Positions 53,163 through 62,750 of a DNA stretch of 64,000 nt are shown piece after piece. How positions within the stretch are numbered: position 1 is the first letter of the stretch; every line of letters starts with the position of its first letter. The notes beneath the pieces are model-generated. The model was given only the letters and a program-made list of their open reading frames with translations, was not told where the DNA came from and made no database searches. Source of the stretch: Limisphaerales bacterium (GTDB lineage: Bacteria > Verrucomicrobiota > Verrucomicrobiia > Limisphaerales > UBA1096); assembly GCA_004213515.1 (NCBI GenBank), contig SHAK01000002.1, positions 57,941-121,940 of the forward strand. The letters are read 5' to 3'. The position numbers and the translations under genes are program-made.

Positions 53163-56100
53163 TCAAGGCTTCCACGACTTAAACTCTGGCAATAATCTTA
53201 TCTCTGCAAAGCGGGGATCATCCTGCACTCTCTCGTACAAATTATCAGCAGCTGCATTAGAAGATCGGCGACTTTTATCAAGCGATAACGCTTTTATTAA
53301 AGTATTCCAAGCCTCTTGAATGTTAGTTCCATTAGAAGCCTGAACTCCGGCTAGATCATACCAACTTTCTGGACTCTCAGGCATTTTTTGGGTAAGCCTA
53401 ACTAAAGCTACTTCAAGACTTTTCGAATCACCTAGCTGGTTAAAAAACTCCGCTGCCATCAAAAGGTTGGTCATATTGATTTTTGGTTGTCCTATTGTCT
53501 TTAGCAATACATTCACTCCCTTTTGCTTCTGACCAAGTTGCACCTGAACCGTAGCAAGCCGAAGTGCTAGATCGAATTTGCTTGGCTCTTTCTCAAATTC
53601 AGCCTCAAGTTTTTGGAGCTCAGCAACTGCAACCCCGTTCTGCTCATTAGCTTTGTCTACTTTTCCAAGTGCATTGTATATTGAGGCAACTGTGAATCGT
53701 ATACCGATCTCAAGATCAGATTGCAGCAAAAGTGAATCAACTAATTTTAATGCCTGCGCATTTTGCTTGAGGCGAATATAAATCGACGCCAACTCAAGTG
53801 TCACCTTGGGATCATTGGGATCAATCTGATGCCGCTGTTTCAAAACAACCAATTGCTGTTGGATTTTTTGAATTTCCTGATCATTCAAGTTAAGGCCGTT
53901 GCGTTGAGGCGTGACTGGTGGTGCTAATGAGGCAGATTGGTCCTTATTCATAACCTCCTGCAGATTCTGACTCATGGCTTCGATTAAATTAAGTAATGCC
54001 GGGCTATTTGATATGAGTTTTTTTAGAATTGGGTCATCAAATTCAAATAACTTTGTTGCACTCATGAACTGTAACAAACCACCAAGCAATCTATTTAATA
54101 TTGGGCTTCCAGGATCAAACTGTTCATAGGTATATATTAGATGAAACAAGTCATCTCGCCGCAAGATAGCCGTGGCTTTGTCTCCTTGCTCAAATTTTTC
54201 ATAACCTAATTGTAATTTTAACTGCGCAAGGTGTGAGATCACCTCAGGGCTATACGGACAAAAAGCCCATGCCTGCTTGAGAGCGAATATGTATTCTTTG
54301 GTCATTCGCTTCTCTTTCTGAATCAAGTTGTTTTTCTTGGCAGGGTCCTTTTCCTTTGCAATCGCAAGCTTATAGTTACTGATACGCCAACGATACATAT
54401 CAGCTATGGAGGTTCTTAATTTACTAAATGACTTTTGTGCCGCTTCATCACGTACAAAAGCAGGAGAACCATTATAGCCATCCAAATCCCAACGTTTATA
54501 TGTTTTAACTGACCACTGACCGATCTCTGATATTTCTGTTTCATCGGTAACCCAATCCCCTGTTAAACGCGACTGATACTTTGCCCAAAAAAGTCTATCT
54601 TTTCGCATCATCTCGTCAGTTATTTCAGGAACCTCTTCTCTATTGAGTTTGAGGATTACTCCAAAAGGAGTTAAGTGCGGATACATCCACTCTAATGGAT
54701 AACTGACTTCTATAAAAAAGTCTCGATCAGGATTTTTATCAAACAATATTTTAGCCAATTTGGAATTGATCTCCATCACAGAAACTTGACCAGCAACCTG
54801 AATCCTCCCATTTCTATTTTGAACAATCTCACCAGGCTTAAGCGACCCGGCTTTCCTGCGGACTTCAGCTTCCTGTACGTATTGAGCAAAAGCCATCTCA
54901 GCTTCAATCTGCGAAGGGGCATTCAACTCAAGGTCAGGATAAAGCCCTGCCTTTCCAGGAAGAATCAATCCGGAAAACAGCTCATCGAGAACACGTCTGT
55001 TAAGGCGAATATGAGCCTGCTTCCAACGAACATAAAGGCCATTTTGCTCGACCTTTTTTGGTTTAGATTTGTCAAGAGCTGCAACTTGTTTTTGCAAAGA
55101 TCTGGTTGTGCCTGAAAACTCGGCTCCCTTGAATAACAATTCACTCCATAAAGGCTCCCCATCAATTAAGAGGTTAAAAGCATCGGACAAAATAATGCGA
55201 CTAACATCCCCAGATGCCCCATTAGCCTTCTCAACGATTCCATTTGGAAGACTAGATGAAATGAACCTATAAGGCTCACTTGATTGTAATTTTAAAAGTT
55301 TTATAAGTTCTGCCGGCTTGAGTATATCTTCTGACTTAAAATAAGAATCACGCGTCCTTCGATCTAACTCCCAATCCGCACCTATACCAATCATCCATCG
55401 ATCTATAGTTTTTGAAAAACCTGAGAGAAAGTTTGTGCCTAATAACTTACTCTTTGCGCCCGAAGCGAAAGGGACATAATTGGGATCGTTTGGATTCCAG
55501 TCGATCTGTTTGCTGCGCTGATAGTGAGCACGAACAGTATCAAGGTAAGTACTATCAGCCAGTGCATTTTGGGTTATCAGAGCAACATCTCTTCGATCAA
55601 AATTAGGATCCTTGGATTTTTTACTGGCCGGGATAAAACTCTCAGCAAAAATCATATATGTCGGATTAAATCTACCGGGATCAGTTCCCCCAAATAAAAT
55701 GGCATTTTCCGACATTTCAGGATAGATCGGACTACCATCAACTTCCTCGAAAGGAGGCGTAAACATGTCATGTCCATACCAATAGCCAAACTGATGATCA
55801 TGCTGCTCATTCTTTCCCCAATGAGCCAATATTGACCATAGTGGCAAAAAGCTCAGCACCAGTAGCACCACACTTACCGGAGGAGATTGAACTTTATCTG
55901 CACTTTGATTAGGCCGATGCACAAGGAAAATCGCGCCAAGAAAAACCAGGAGCCCAAAAGCAAAACCACGTGTCCAATGATTAAGAAAAAACTGAGTGTC
56001 AGCTAATTCAGCAGACCAATCTACCAACGCGAGAGCAGCACCTAAAACCAGTCCCAACCCTAAAATCAATCTTAACTCTTTATATCGTCGAGCTATGGCA

Positions 56101-57545
56101 GCCCCAAATATGGCGAGCCCAAAACCTAGCCACATGGCTAGCATGACATGCGAAGCAGCAAAAAACACTCGTGTCATATCTCTACCATGCTTGTCATTCT
56201 CAGGGTTAAGAAGAACCATCAGTAAAACTGCTAGACACAAATAAGTGGCTAGTGATCCCACCATCCAGCCACGTTCGCGATTTCGCATTCGGAATATGAG
56301 TGCAAATGGCAATATCACTAACAAAAGAAATGATGCATTAAATTCGTCAAATGCTCCTTCCCAATACATAAAGATCTGATCAATGAATTTTTCAAAAGAT
56401 GTCGTAGGGTTCGTTTGCGCATACTGCCCTCGGCTAAAAGCATGAGTAAAACCAAGCCAAGTTCTAGGATAACCCCAGTTGAGCGGCGGATTAGTCATGG
56501 AGGAAAGTGGCATGAACAAATAAAAAGCCGCTCCAAGCCCATAGGCGAATCCACTCCATAAAACTTTTAGGCCATCCTTAAACTCCGAGGCTAAATTTAT
56601 ACCGCCCCGACTTTGGCTTTGATTTAAAGTGGCAAACCAGAGAAATCCTGTTAAAAAAAGGAAACTTATTCCCAGCAGATGAAACATGACCTGCATAGGC
56701 ACGTTATCCTGGAATAACTCAGTTGCCCCAATTCCCATCAATACCAATATAAATAAATATACGACTGAGTTAACTGTGAAAAAATTTCTTCCTAAGCGCG
56801 GATGCGCAAAAAGTATCACTGTCTCGATACCCATTGCCGCTACGATCAATGTTTGATGATTACACAAACAGATCCCAAACCAAAAGAATGTCCAGTAAAG
56901 ATATCGAATACGTTGTGTATCCTGCGTCCACCTGTACAGACAACATAACACTCCCATCAAAGATAAAACACTCAGCGTATAAACCTCTACAATTACCGCC
57001 TGACTCCACATAAAGCCACTAAAGGCCAACATTAAACCAGCAACACAACCACTCACCAAAGCCAACCGCTTAACTAATTGTTCCTCAATCCCGTTAAACC
57101 AATCGATACTTTCAACAATTCGAGAAGAAGCCCTGCTAGTCAGCAAGGCAAGAAGCCCGCTCGAAAACGCAGCAGCGACGGCTGATGATAATGCAACGCG
57201 AAACGCAATATTTGAAATCGGAACTAATTTGGTAAACAACCAAGTATAAAGTGTCCATACCGGATATCCAGGAGGGTGTGGCACCCCTGCATACATTGAC
57301 GCCACAGCCAACTCACCACTATCTTCCAGAGTTAAATCTGGTGAAATTGTCAGATAATAGCCTATAAAAGATACAAGTAGAGTAATCGTAAAAGCCAGCC
57401 AATCTATTGGCCGAAAAAAACGTTCCCCAGCCGCCAATGCTTGATCAGTCTTTAGCCAACTCGGCATCAAATCCGGCTTTAGCGGCTTTGAATCTGGCTT
57501 TAGCTTTCTTGGTCGTACAACCCTATCTTTCTTCCTTTGTGACAT
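53163..57545 (-). CDS. DUF2723 (GT117-like) membrane protein with C-terminal TPRs
   Basis: A 1460-residue protein. After a basic N-terminus, about twelve TM helices extend to residue 560, with the DUF2723 signature SPDLTLEDSGELAVASMYAGVPHPPGYPVWTLY, in which Asp and Glu are the catalytic-type residues of the first outer loop, as in GT-C enzymes. GFLWFATLN and GYPRTWLGFTHAFSRGQYAQTNP are further landmarks. A soluble region of about 500 residues follows, then TPR-like repeats in the last 350 (ALKLVDSLLLQSDLEIG). Family knowledge suggests lipid-linked sugar transfer to secreted proteins. The length is at the upper end of the family. It stands alone between ptsI and the Nudix gene. Confidence 0.9.
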   Translation of the reverse strand: MSQRKKDRVVRPRKLKPDSKPLKPDLMPSWLKTDQALAAGERFFRPIDWLAFTITLLVSFIGYYLTISPDLTLEDSGELAVASMYAGVPHPPGYPVWTLYTWLFTKLVPISNIAFRVALSSAVAAAFSSGLLALLTSRASSRIVESIDWFNGIEEQLVKRLALVSGCVAGLMLAFSGFMWSQAVIVEVYTLSVLSLMGVLCCLYRWTQDTQRIRYLYWTFFWFGICLCNHQTLIVAAMGIETVILFAHPRLGRNFFTVNSVVYLFILVLMGIGATELFQDNVPMQVMFHLLGISFLFLTGFLWFATLNQSQSRGGINLASEFKDGLKVLWSGFAYGLGAAFYLFMPLSSMTNPPLNWGYPRTWLGFTHAFSRGQYAQTNPTTSFEKFIDQIFMYWEGAFDEFNASFLLLVILPFALIFRMRNRERGWMVGSLATYLCLAVLLMVLLNPENDKHGRDMTRVFFAASHVMLAMWLGFGLAIFGAAIARRYKELRLILGLGLVLGAALALVDWSAELADTQFFLNHWTRGFAFGLLVFLGAIFLVHRPNQSADKVQSPPVSVVLLVLSFLPLWSILAHWGKNEQHDHQFGYWYGHDMFTPPFEEVDGSPIYPEMSENAILFGGTDPGRFNPTYMIFAESFIPASKKSKDPNFDRRDVALITQNALADSTYLDTVRAHYQRSKQIDWNPNDPNYVPFASGAKSKLLGTNFLSGFSKTIDRWMIGIGADWELDRRTRDSYFKSEDILKPAELIKLLKLQSSEPYRFISSSLPNGIVEKANGASGDVSRIILSDAFNLLIDGEPLWSELLFKGAEFSGTTRSLQKQVAALDKSKPKKVEQNGLYVRWKQAHIRLNRRVLDELFSGLILPGKAGLYPDLELNAPSQIEAEMAFAQYVQEAEVRRKAGSLKPGEIVQNRNGRIQVAGQVSVMEINSKLAKILFDKNPDRDFFIEVSYPLEWMYPHLTPFGVILKLNREEVPEITDEMMRKDRLFWAKYQSRLTGDWVTDETEISEIGQWSVKTYKRWDLDGYNGSPAFVRDEAAQKSFSKLRTSIADMYRWRISNYKLAIAKEKDPAKKNNLIQKEKRMTKEYIFALKQAWAFCPYSPEVISHLAQLKLQLGYEKFEQGDKATAILRRDDLFHLIYTYEQFDPGSPILNRLLGGLLQFMSATKLFEFDDPILKKLISNSPALLNLIEAMSQNLQEVMNKDQSASLAPPVTPQRNGLNLNDQEIQKIQQQLVVLKQRHQIDPNDPKVTLELASIYIRLKQNAQALKLVDSLLLQSDLEIGIRFTVASIYNALGKVDKANEQNGVAVAELQKLEAEFEKEPSKFDLALRLATVQVQLGQKQKGVNVLLKTIGQPKINMTNLLMAAEFFNQLGDSKSLEVALVRLTQKMPESPESWYDLAGVQASNGTNIQEAWNTLIKALSLDKSRRSSNAAADNLYERVQDDPRFAEIRLLPEFKSWKP

Positions 57546-57678
57546 TGGTATTCGCGAAGACGCAAAAGGCGTTCAGTCAACAACGTCTATCGCCAGAAGT
57601 CCATCCCGTAATAAGATTCTCACTAAGTCATTTACCTGATCTTGCTACCGGCTCTTGGTATCGGCAAAGTCAACCCCG

Positions 57679-58182
57679 ATGTCACTGCCACACAAATTGG
57701 CCACATTATTATATTGCTTTGATCCAGATGGTAGGCTTTTGCTACTTAAACGTCACCGGCCACCAAATGTCGGTCGCTGGGTACCTCCAGGAGGAAAAGT
57801 TGAAGTCTCAAAAGGAGAATCTCCTTATGCCTGTGCGTGCCGAGAAGCCGATGAAGAAGCTGGACTAAAAATCCTCCCAAAAGATTTACATTTGACCGGC
57901 CTTATCAGCGAAAACGGCTACGAAGGAAATACTCACTGGTATATCTTTCTATTTGAAATCAAACCACGCTTACTCAAGTTACCGAAAGCATGCGATGAGG
58001 GTGAATTTAATTTTTTTGCAACAAAAGAAATTGAGGATCTTAATATACCCAAAACTGATCAGGAACAAATATGGCCGCTATTCCAGAAACATAGAGGTGG
58101 TTTTTTCTCGGGACACTTTCATTGTCTGGATGGTGATAATTTTAATTGGACACTCGAAGAATCAATACGAATTAAAGAATAA
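57679..58182 (+). CDS. Nudix hydrolase
   Basis: A Nudix protein of about 168 residues. The Nudix box is GKVEVSKGESPYACACREADEEAGL (G-x5-E-x7-REUxEExGU), intact. I use the ATG at 57679 (MSLPHKLATLLYCF), which begins just before the first beta strand; a TTG at 57655 would add eight residues. It lies five bases upstream of tadA. The substrate may be a damaged nucleotide such as 8-oxo-dGTP, but this is not decided by motif. Confidence 0.9.
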   Translation: MSLPHKLATLLYCFDPDGRLLLLKRHRPPNVGRWVPPGGKVEVSKGESPYACACREADEEAGLKILPKDLHLTGLISENGYEGNTHWYIFLFEIKPRLLKLPKACDEGEFNFFATKEIEDLNIPKTDQEQIWPLFQKHRGGFFSGHFHCLDGDNFNWTLEESIRIKE

Positions 58183-58187
58183 TAATT

Positions 58188-58682
58188 ATGAGCGATGAAC
58201 CTATTATTGATTTAACCAGCGATGAGTACTTTATGGGGGAAGCACTTCGCCAAGCAATGAAGGCCTGGGATGCTGAAGAAGTCCCCATTGGAGCAGTTAT
58301 AGTTCATGAAGGGCATATACTTTCCCGTGGGTTTAATCAGGTAGAAATGCTTAAGGACGCAACAGCTCACGCAGAAATGCTTGCGCTTACAGCAGCTGAA
58401 GAAGCATTTGGAAATTGGAGGCTAACCGGATGCACTCTCTATGTAACCAAGGAACCTTGCCCAATGTGTGCCGGAGCAATCGTAAATTGCCGAATTGATC
58501 GTGTAGTGTTTGGCGCTTCTGACCCTAAATACGGAGCAGCTGGGGGTGCTATGAACCTACTCCAACATGATGGTCTCAACCATACAAGCAGTATTACTTC
58601 TGGTGTTGGAGAAAAACAATGTTCAACTGTTCTTAGAGAATTCTTTGCCGAACAGCGCACCAAAAAAGCAGAAAAGTACTAA
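58188..58682 (+). CDS. tadA: tRNA-specific adenosine deaminase
   Basis: A 164-residue TadA, which converts A34 to inosine in tRNA-Arg(ACG). Zinc ligands are His61 in TAHAEMLAL and Cys91/Cys94 in EPCPMCAGAI, with Glu63 as the proton shuttle. RVVFGASDPKYGAAGGAMNLL is the family's substrate region. It forms a unit with the Nudix gene. Length and motifs are standard. Confidence 0.96.
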   Translation: MSDEPIIDLTSDEYFMGEALRQAMKAWDAEEVPIGAVIVHEGHILSRGFNQVEMLKDATAHAEMLALTAAEEAFGNWRLTGCTLYVTKEPCPMCAGAIVNCRIDRVVFGASDPKYGAAGGAMNLLQHDGLNHTSSITSGVGEKQCSTVLREFFAEQRTKKAEKY

Positions 58683-58716
58683 TTAAATTGCATGCTTTTA
58701 ATAAGACAAAAACGCA

Positions 58717-59958
58717 TCATCTAATTAAGGATTCGTAGACAGCTTTTCGAAACTGCTTAAGTGTTTCTCCATTATAAGGGTACCTACGACACATAAAAAT
58801 AGCGTACAATTCATTTTTAGGATCTATCCAAAAATGAGTAGTATGATACCCCCCCCAACCAAATACACCTTCGGCACCAAACTTATTAAAATCGTTTAAG
58901 ACATAAAAACCAAGGCCAAAACCGTTTCCATTTTTTTGATCATCGTAGCCTGGGATATTGCCAATTTGATCTTTCCACATAAGCTTTAGCGTATCGGCTT
59001 TTAATATTTTTTCCCCACCAGATGCAGAACCTCCATTCACAAGCATCTGACAGAAGCGTGCATAGTCTGGCAAAGTAGATACTAATCCTTCTCCTCCAAG
59101 ATAGAGCGAGCTGTCCTTCTCATATGGCAACTCGTCCTCTTCAGGTTTACCTGCGCGATAATTCCCATCCTCAAATACACTCAGTGGTTGGAATGATTTA
59201 CGAGTACTTTTAGTCAGGTAAAATCGTGTATTTTCCATCTTCAATGGCTTAAAGATTTCCTTGCGAAGAAACTTATTAAATGACTTTCCAGATAATACCT
59301 CAACTGCACGCCCCAAAACCGCTGTACTCATTCCGTAAGTATATTTTGCACTCGGTTGATGCTCCATCGGTTTCTTAGCAAGTTCTCGAATAATTACAGT
59401 TAGACTCTTGGCTTGAGTTGTCTTAGCCCAAAATCCATCTTCGTGATATAGGCCTTCATAACCATTAAAACCAGCTGTATGCCGAAACAGATCGCGGTAG
59501 GTTATAGACTTAGCCAAAGGTGCCAATTCCCCATCCTTTGTTCTCACCTTTACCGCGGCCATTTCTGGCAAAACATTAGACACTGGATCATCTAATTTAA
59601 ACTTGCCTCTTTCATATAGAATCATTGCAGCAACACTAGTAATTGGCTTAGTCATAGACCAAATGGGAAACACCGTATTATCACTAATAATGCGGTCATG
59701 CGGCATTGATGATGATGCTGCCCTATGATAGACAACTTTTCCCCTTCGAACGACAAGCCCAACATTCGATGGTGCATGCTTATCTGAGATTAGTTTTTTT
59801 TGGACCTTAAAAACGTTATCTAGCTTAACGGGATCAAATCCGAGCTCGGCAGGGTTCTCAACCGCTAACAGTCCAACTGTTTTTCCGAGTTCATTGGCAA
59901 CAGGGTTCGATAGAGCAAGCGCAAAAACAAAAAAAATTAAAATCGAAAATCTAACCAT
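58717..59958 (-). CDS. Serine beta-lactamase-like hydrolase (family S12)
   Basis: A 413-residue protein with an N-terminal signal peptide (about 1-20). The SxxK motif is in PIWSMTKPITSVAAMILYERG, the second motif YTYGMSTAVLG contains Tyr, and the C-terminal HTTHFWIDP may replace the usual KTG. FRHTAGFNGYEGLY is a frequent S12 landmark. It is a probable periplasmic esterase or peptidase rather than a true beta-lactamase. It is divergent from the PSD1 gene at 60093. Confidence 0.88.
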   Translation of the reverse strand: MVRFSILIFFVFALALSNPVANELGKTVGLLAVENPAELGFDPVKLDNVFKVQKKLISDKHAPSNVGLVVRRGKVVYHRAASSSMPHDRIISDNTVFPIWSMTKPITSVAAMILYERGKFKLDDPVSNVLPEMAAVKVRTKDGELAPLAKSITYRDLFRHTAGFNGYEGLYHEDGFWAKTTQAKSLTVIIRELAKKPMEHQPSAKYTYGMSTAVLGRAVEVLSGKSFNKFLRKEIFKPLKMENTRFYLTKSTRKSFQPLSVFEDGNYRAGKPEEDELPYEKDSSLYLGGEGLVSTLPDYARFCQMLVNGGSASGGEKILKADTLKLMWKDQIGNIPGYDDQKNGNGFGLGFYVLNDFNKFGAEGVFGWGGYHTTHFWIDPKNELYAIFMCRRYPYNGETLKQFRKAVYESLIR

Positions 59959-60046
59959 AATTACAGACCCAATTTAAACTCCTATTATTAAAGGAACAAA
60001 TCAAAAGCGTTTGATTGATTAAAGTAAGCAGCTTGATCAAACTTAG

Positions 60047-60074
60047 TTGATTCGTTTGAGCGATTTAGTAATAT
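60047..60074 (+). promoter_or_regulatory. Possible promoter of the second PSD1 operon
   Basis: TTGATT (60047-60052) and TAATAT (60069-60074) are 16 bases apart, 19 bases before the ATG at 60093. Only four of six match at each hexamer, so this is a weak suggestion. Confidence 0.3.
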
Positions 60075-60092
60075 TCACGCATCCCTTTTTGG

Positions 60093-62741
60093 ATGAATAT
60101 TCTCAACAACATAAAGGCTTGGAGAGTCATATTTATACTTACGGCATTTTTCGCTAATGACCCCAAAGTAAAACTATCTGCCAAATCGGAAGAAATACTT
60201 TCTTTTGAAGCAGACATTCGCCCAATTTTCAAGGCTGCCTGTTTTCATTGTCATGGTGAGGAAAAAAAGAAACATGGCGGCCTTGACGTTCGGTTAGTTC
60301 ACCTGATGAAAACTGGAGGAGAATCGGGAGCAGCAATAGTATCTGAAAAGCCAGATCAAAGCCTGTTATGGAAAAAAATCGCCTCAGACAAAATGCCAGA
60401 TGGCCCTAAGAAGTTGACGCCAAGTCAAAAACAAATCATCAGGAAATGGATAAAACAGGGAGCCAAGACATTACGACCAGAACCGAAGGATCCAAACTCA
60501 ATTCGATTTACTGAGGAAGAATTTAATCACTGGGCATTTAAACCGGTCAAAAAATATACTGTCCCAATGCCTGCTGGTTATGAAATTAGAACTCCCATCG
60601 ACGCCTTTATAGCAAATAAGTTATCTGAATTAGGAATTGGATTTTCCCCGAAAGCCAGCCGAGAGAGCTTGATACGCCGAATTACATTTGACTTAACCGG
60701 GTTACCACCATCACCAAGTGAGGTAGAAGTATTCATAAATGACGAAACCCCGCAGGCATGGTCACGATTAGTGGACCGACTTCTAGACTCACCTCAATTT
60801 GGAGTGCGCTGGGGAAGGCACTGGCTTGATGTAGCAGGATATGCTGAAAGTGAAGGGGGATCCGGAAACGATATCAAGCGCCCACATGCTTGGCATTTTC
60901 GTAATTATGTTATTCAGTCGTTTAATCAAAACAAACCAATAGACCAGTTTATTATTGAACAGATTGCAGGAGATGAACTTATCGATGGCAGTCCTAATAG
61001 TAAAGATCCGAGGCATATTGAACTTCTTACTGCCACCGGATTTATGCGCATGGCCCCTGATTCAACACAAAATAATAACTCACTAGAGAATCGAAACCAA
61101 GCTGCAGCAGATGCCATACAGGTAATTAGCTCATCGATGCTCGGCCTTACGGTTGCTTGTGCACAATGTCACGACCATAAATATGATCCGATTGGAATTG
61201 ATGATTATTACCAGTTTAGGGCTATTTTTGATCCTGTTTTTCCGCTTCAAAAATGGCAACAACCTTCATCACGATTGATCGACATCACCTCCGCCGAAGA
61301 CCAAATAAAAGCTGAAAAAATTGAGGAGAAGGCTAAGAAAATGGATGCTGAAATTCAGGCAAAGAAGAATGCTTTAGCTAAAATAATTCAGGCGTCAAAA
61401 GTTAAGGATGTCCCGGAAACAATTCGAGACGAGACTCTTCAAGCGGTGCTAACTCCAGAAAAAAAACGAACCGACCGCCATAAAGAACTATTGGACTTAT
61501 ATCCTATGGTCAAACCTGTCAGTTTTATTGCAGGATTTCTTGTAGAATATGATAATGCTGCGCATAGAGAATTTGAAAAACAAAAGGTGGAAGTCACCAA
61601 TGTTCGAGCTACGAAACCACCAAAAAAAATGTTACGAGTTGCTACAGAACAACCAGATGTCATTCCAGTAAGTGCTGTTTTCTTTCGAGGAAATCCAAAT
61701 AGTCCAGGCGAAAAAGTTCAGCCAAAAGAACTGACTGTTTTGACTCAGACTAATCGTAAGGTATCGCTACCAATCAACGATAAAAACCGTGCTACTACCG
61801 GACGACGGCTCGCCTACGCTCAGCACCTGACCAACGGGCAGCATCCTTTAACAGCAAGAGTTTTTGTGAACCGGGTATGGAAACATCATTTTGGCCGAGG
61901 CATTGTTAACACCCCTGGAGACTTCGGACTTAATGGAGATTCACCTTCACACCCTAAACTGCTGGATTGGTTGGCAAATGATTTTGTCAAACACGGCTGG
62001 AACCATAAAAGATTGCATCGCATGATTTTACTTTCTACCGTTTACAAGCAGTCCAGTAAACGTAATCCAACATTAGACAAACGGGATCCGGAAAATCGAT
62101 TTTTTGCTCGATACAACCTGCGCCGCCTTGAAGCCGAAGCAGTTCGGGACTTTATCTTGGCAACTACCTATAATCTAAACCTAAACACCGAGGGGGCAAG
62201 TGTACCTGTAACTACAAACGGAGAAGGAAAAGTTGTTATTGGGATACAAAAAATTCGAGATGGCCTGGCTGCCGGAGTTAGTGAACAACAGGATGCAGCA
62301 TTACGTCGAAGTGCATTTATTGAGGTCAACCGCAGCCAACCATTAAACATCTTGGCAACATTTGACCTTCCTGAAATGACTCCCAACTGTGACAGCCGTA
62401 GAGAAACCACTGTTGCAACACAGTCTCTATGGTTCCTTAATGACGATCAAATAATTCAACTCACCAACCAGTTATCAGAAAGATTGTTTACTAAATATCC
62501 GGATAAAAAAAATAAAAGATTAAACACCTTATTTAGTAGACTGTACTCCACCAATCCAAGGCCTGCAGAAAGAAATTTGATTTCTGATTTTCTCAAACGC
62601 CAAGAAGAACACTTTCAAAGAGATCAAAATTCAGATTGGCAAAAAAAAATGAAGGCTGATCCAGAAGCTTCAAAAAAACGCGCTCTGGCCTCGTTGGCTC
62701 AAGTACTTATGGCTTCGAATAGATTTTTATACATTGACTAA
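60093..62741 (+). CDS. PSD1 protein: PSCyt1 haem domain + DUF1549 + DUF1553
   Basis: An 882-residue protein. After a hydrophobic N-terminal signal (about 7-22) comes a planctomycete cytochrome C domain (FEADIRPIFKAACFHCHGEEKKKHGGLDVR), with a CFHCH haem motif and the Met ligand region DKMPDGPKKLTPSQ. DUF1549 follows (SRESLIRRITFDLTGLPPSP, RWGRHWLDVAGYAESEG, and CAQCHDHKYDPI, a second CxxCH), then a coiled-coil insert (about 405-440), and DUF1553 (LTARVFVNRVWKHHFGRGIV, LATFDLPEMTPNC). It pairs with the DUF1501 gene nine bases downstream. Exported electron-transfer or glycan-linked function is inferred. Confidence 0.93.
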   Translation: MNILNNIKAWRVIFILTAFFANDPKVKLSAKSEEILSFEADIRPIFKAACFHCHGEEKKKHGGLDVRLVHLMKTGGESGAAIVSEKPDQSLLWKKIASDKMPDGPKKLTPSQKQIIRKWIKQGAKTLRPEPKDPNSIRFTEEEFNHWAFKPVKKYTVPMPAGYEIRTPIDAFIANKLSELGIGFSPKASRESLIRRITFDLTGLPPSPSEVEVFINDETPQAWSRLVDRLLDSPQFGVRWGRHWLDVAGYAESEGGSGNDIKRPHAWHFRNYVIQSFNQNKPIDQFIIEQIAGDELIDGSPNSKDPRHIELLTATGFMRMAPDSTQNNNSLENRNQAAADAIQVISSSMLGLTVACAQCHDHKYDPIGIDDYYQFRAIFDPVFPLQKWQQPSSRLIDITSAEDQIKAEKIEEKAKKMDAEIQAKKNALAKIIQASKVKDVPETIRDETLQAVLTPEKKRTDRHKELLDLYPMVKPVSFIAGFLVEYDNAAHREFEKQKVEVTNVRATKPPKKMLRVATEQPDVIPVSAVFFRGNPNSPGEKVQPKELTVLTQTNRKVSLPINDKNRATTGRRLAYAQHLTNGQHPLTARVFVNRVWKHHFGRGIVNTPGDFGLNGDSPSHPKLLDWLANDFVKHGWNHKRLHRMILLSTVYKQSSKRNPTLDKRDPENRFFARYNLRRLEAEAVRDFILATTYNLNLNTEGASVPVTTNGEGKVVIGIQKIRDGLAAGVSEQQDAALRRSAFIEVNRSQPLNILATFDLPEMTPNCDSRRETTVATQSLWFLNDDQIIQLTNQLSERLFTKYPDKKNKRLNTLFSRLYSTNPRPAERNLISDFLKRQEEHFQRDQNSDWQKKMKADPEASKKRALASLAQVLMASNRFLYID

Positions 62742-62750
62742 ACTACTGCT

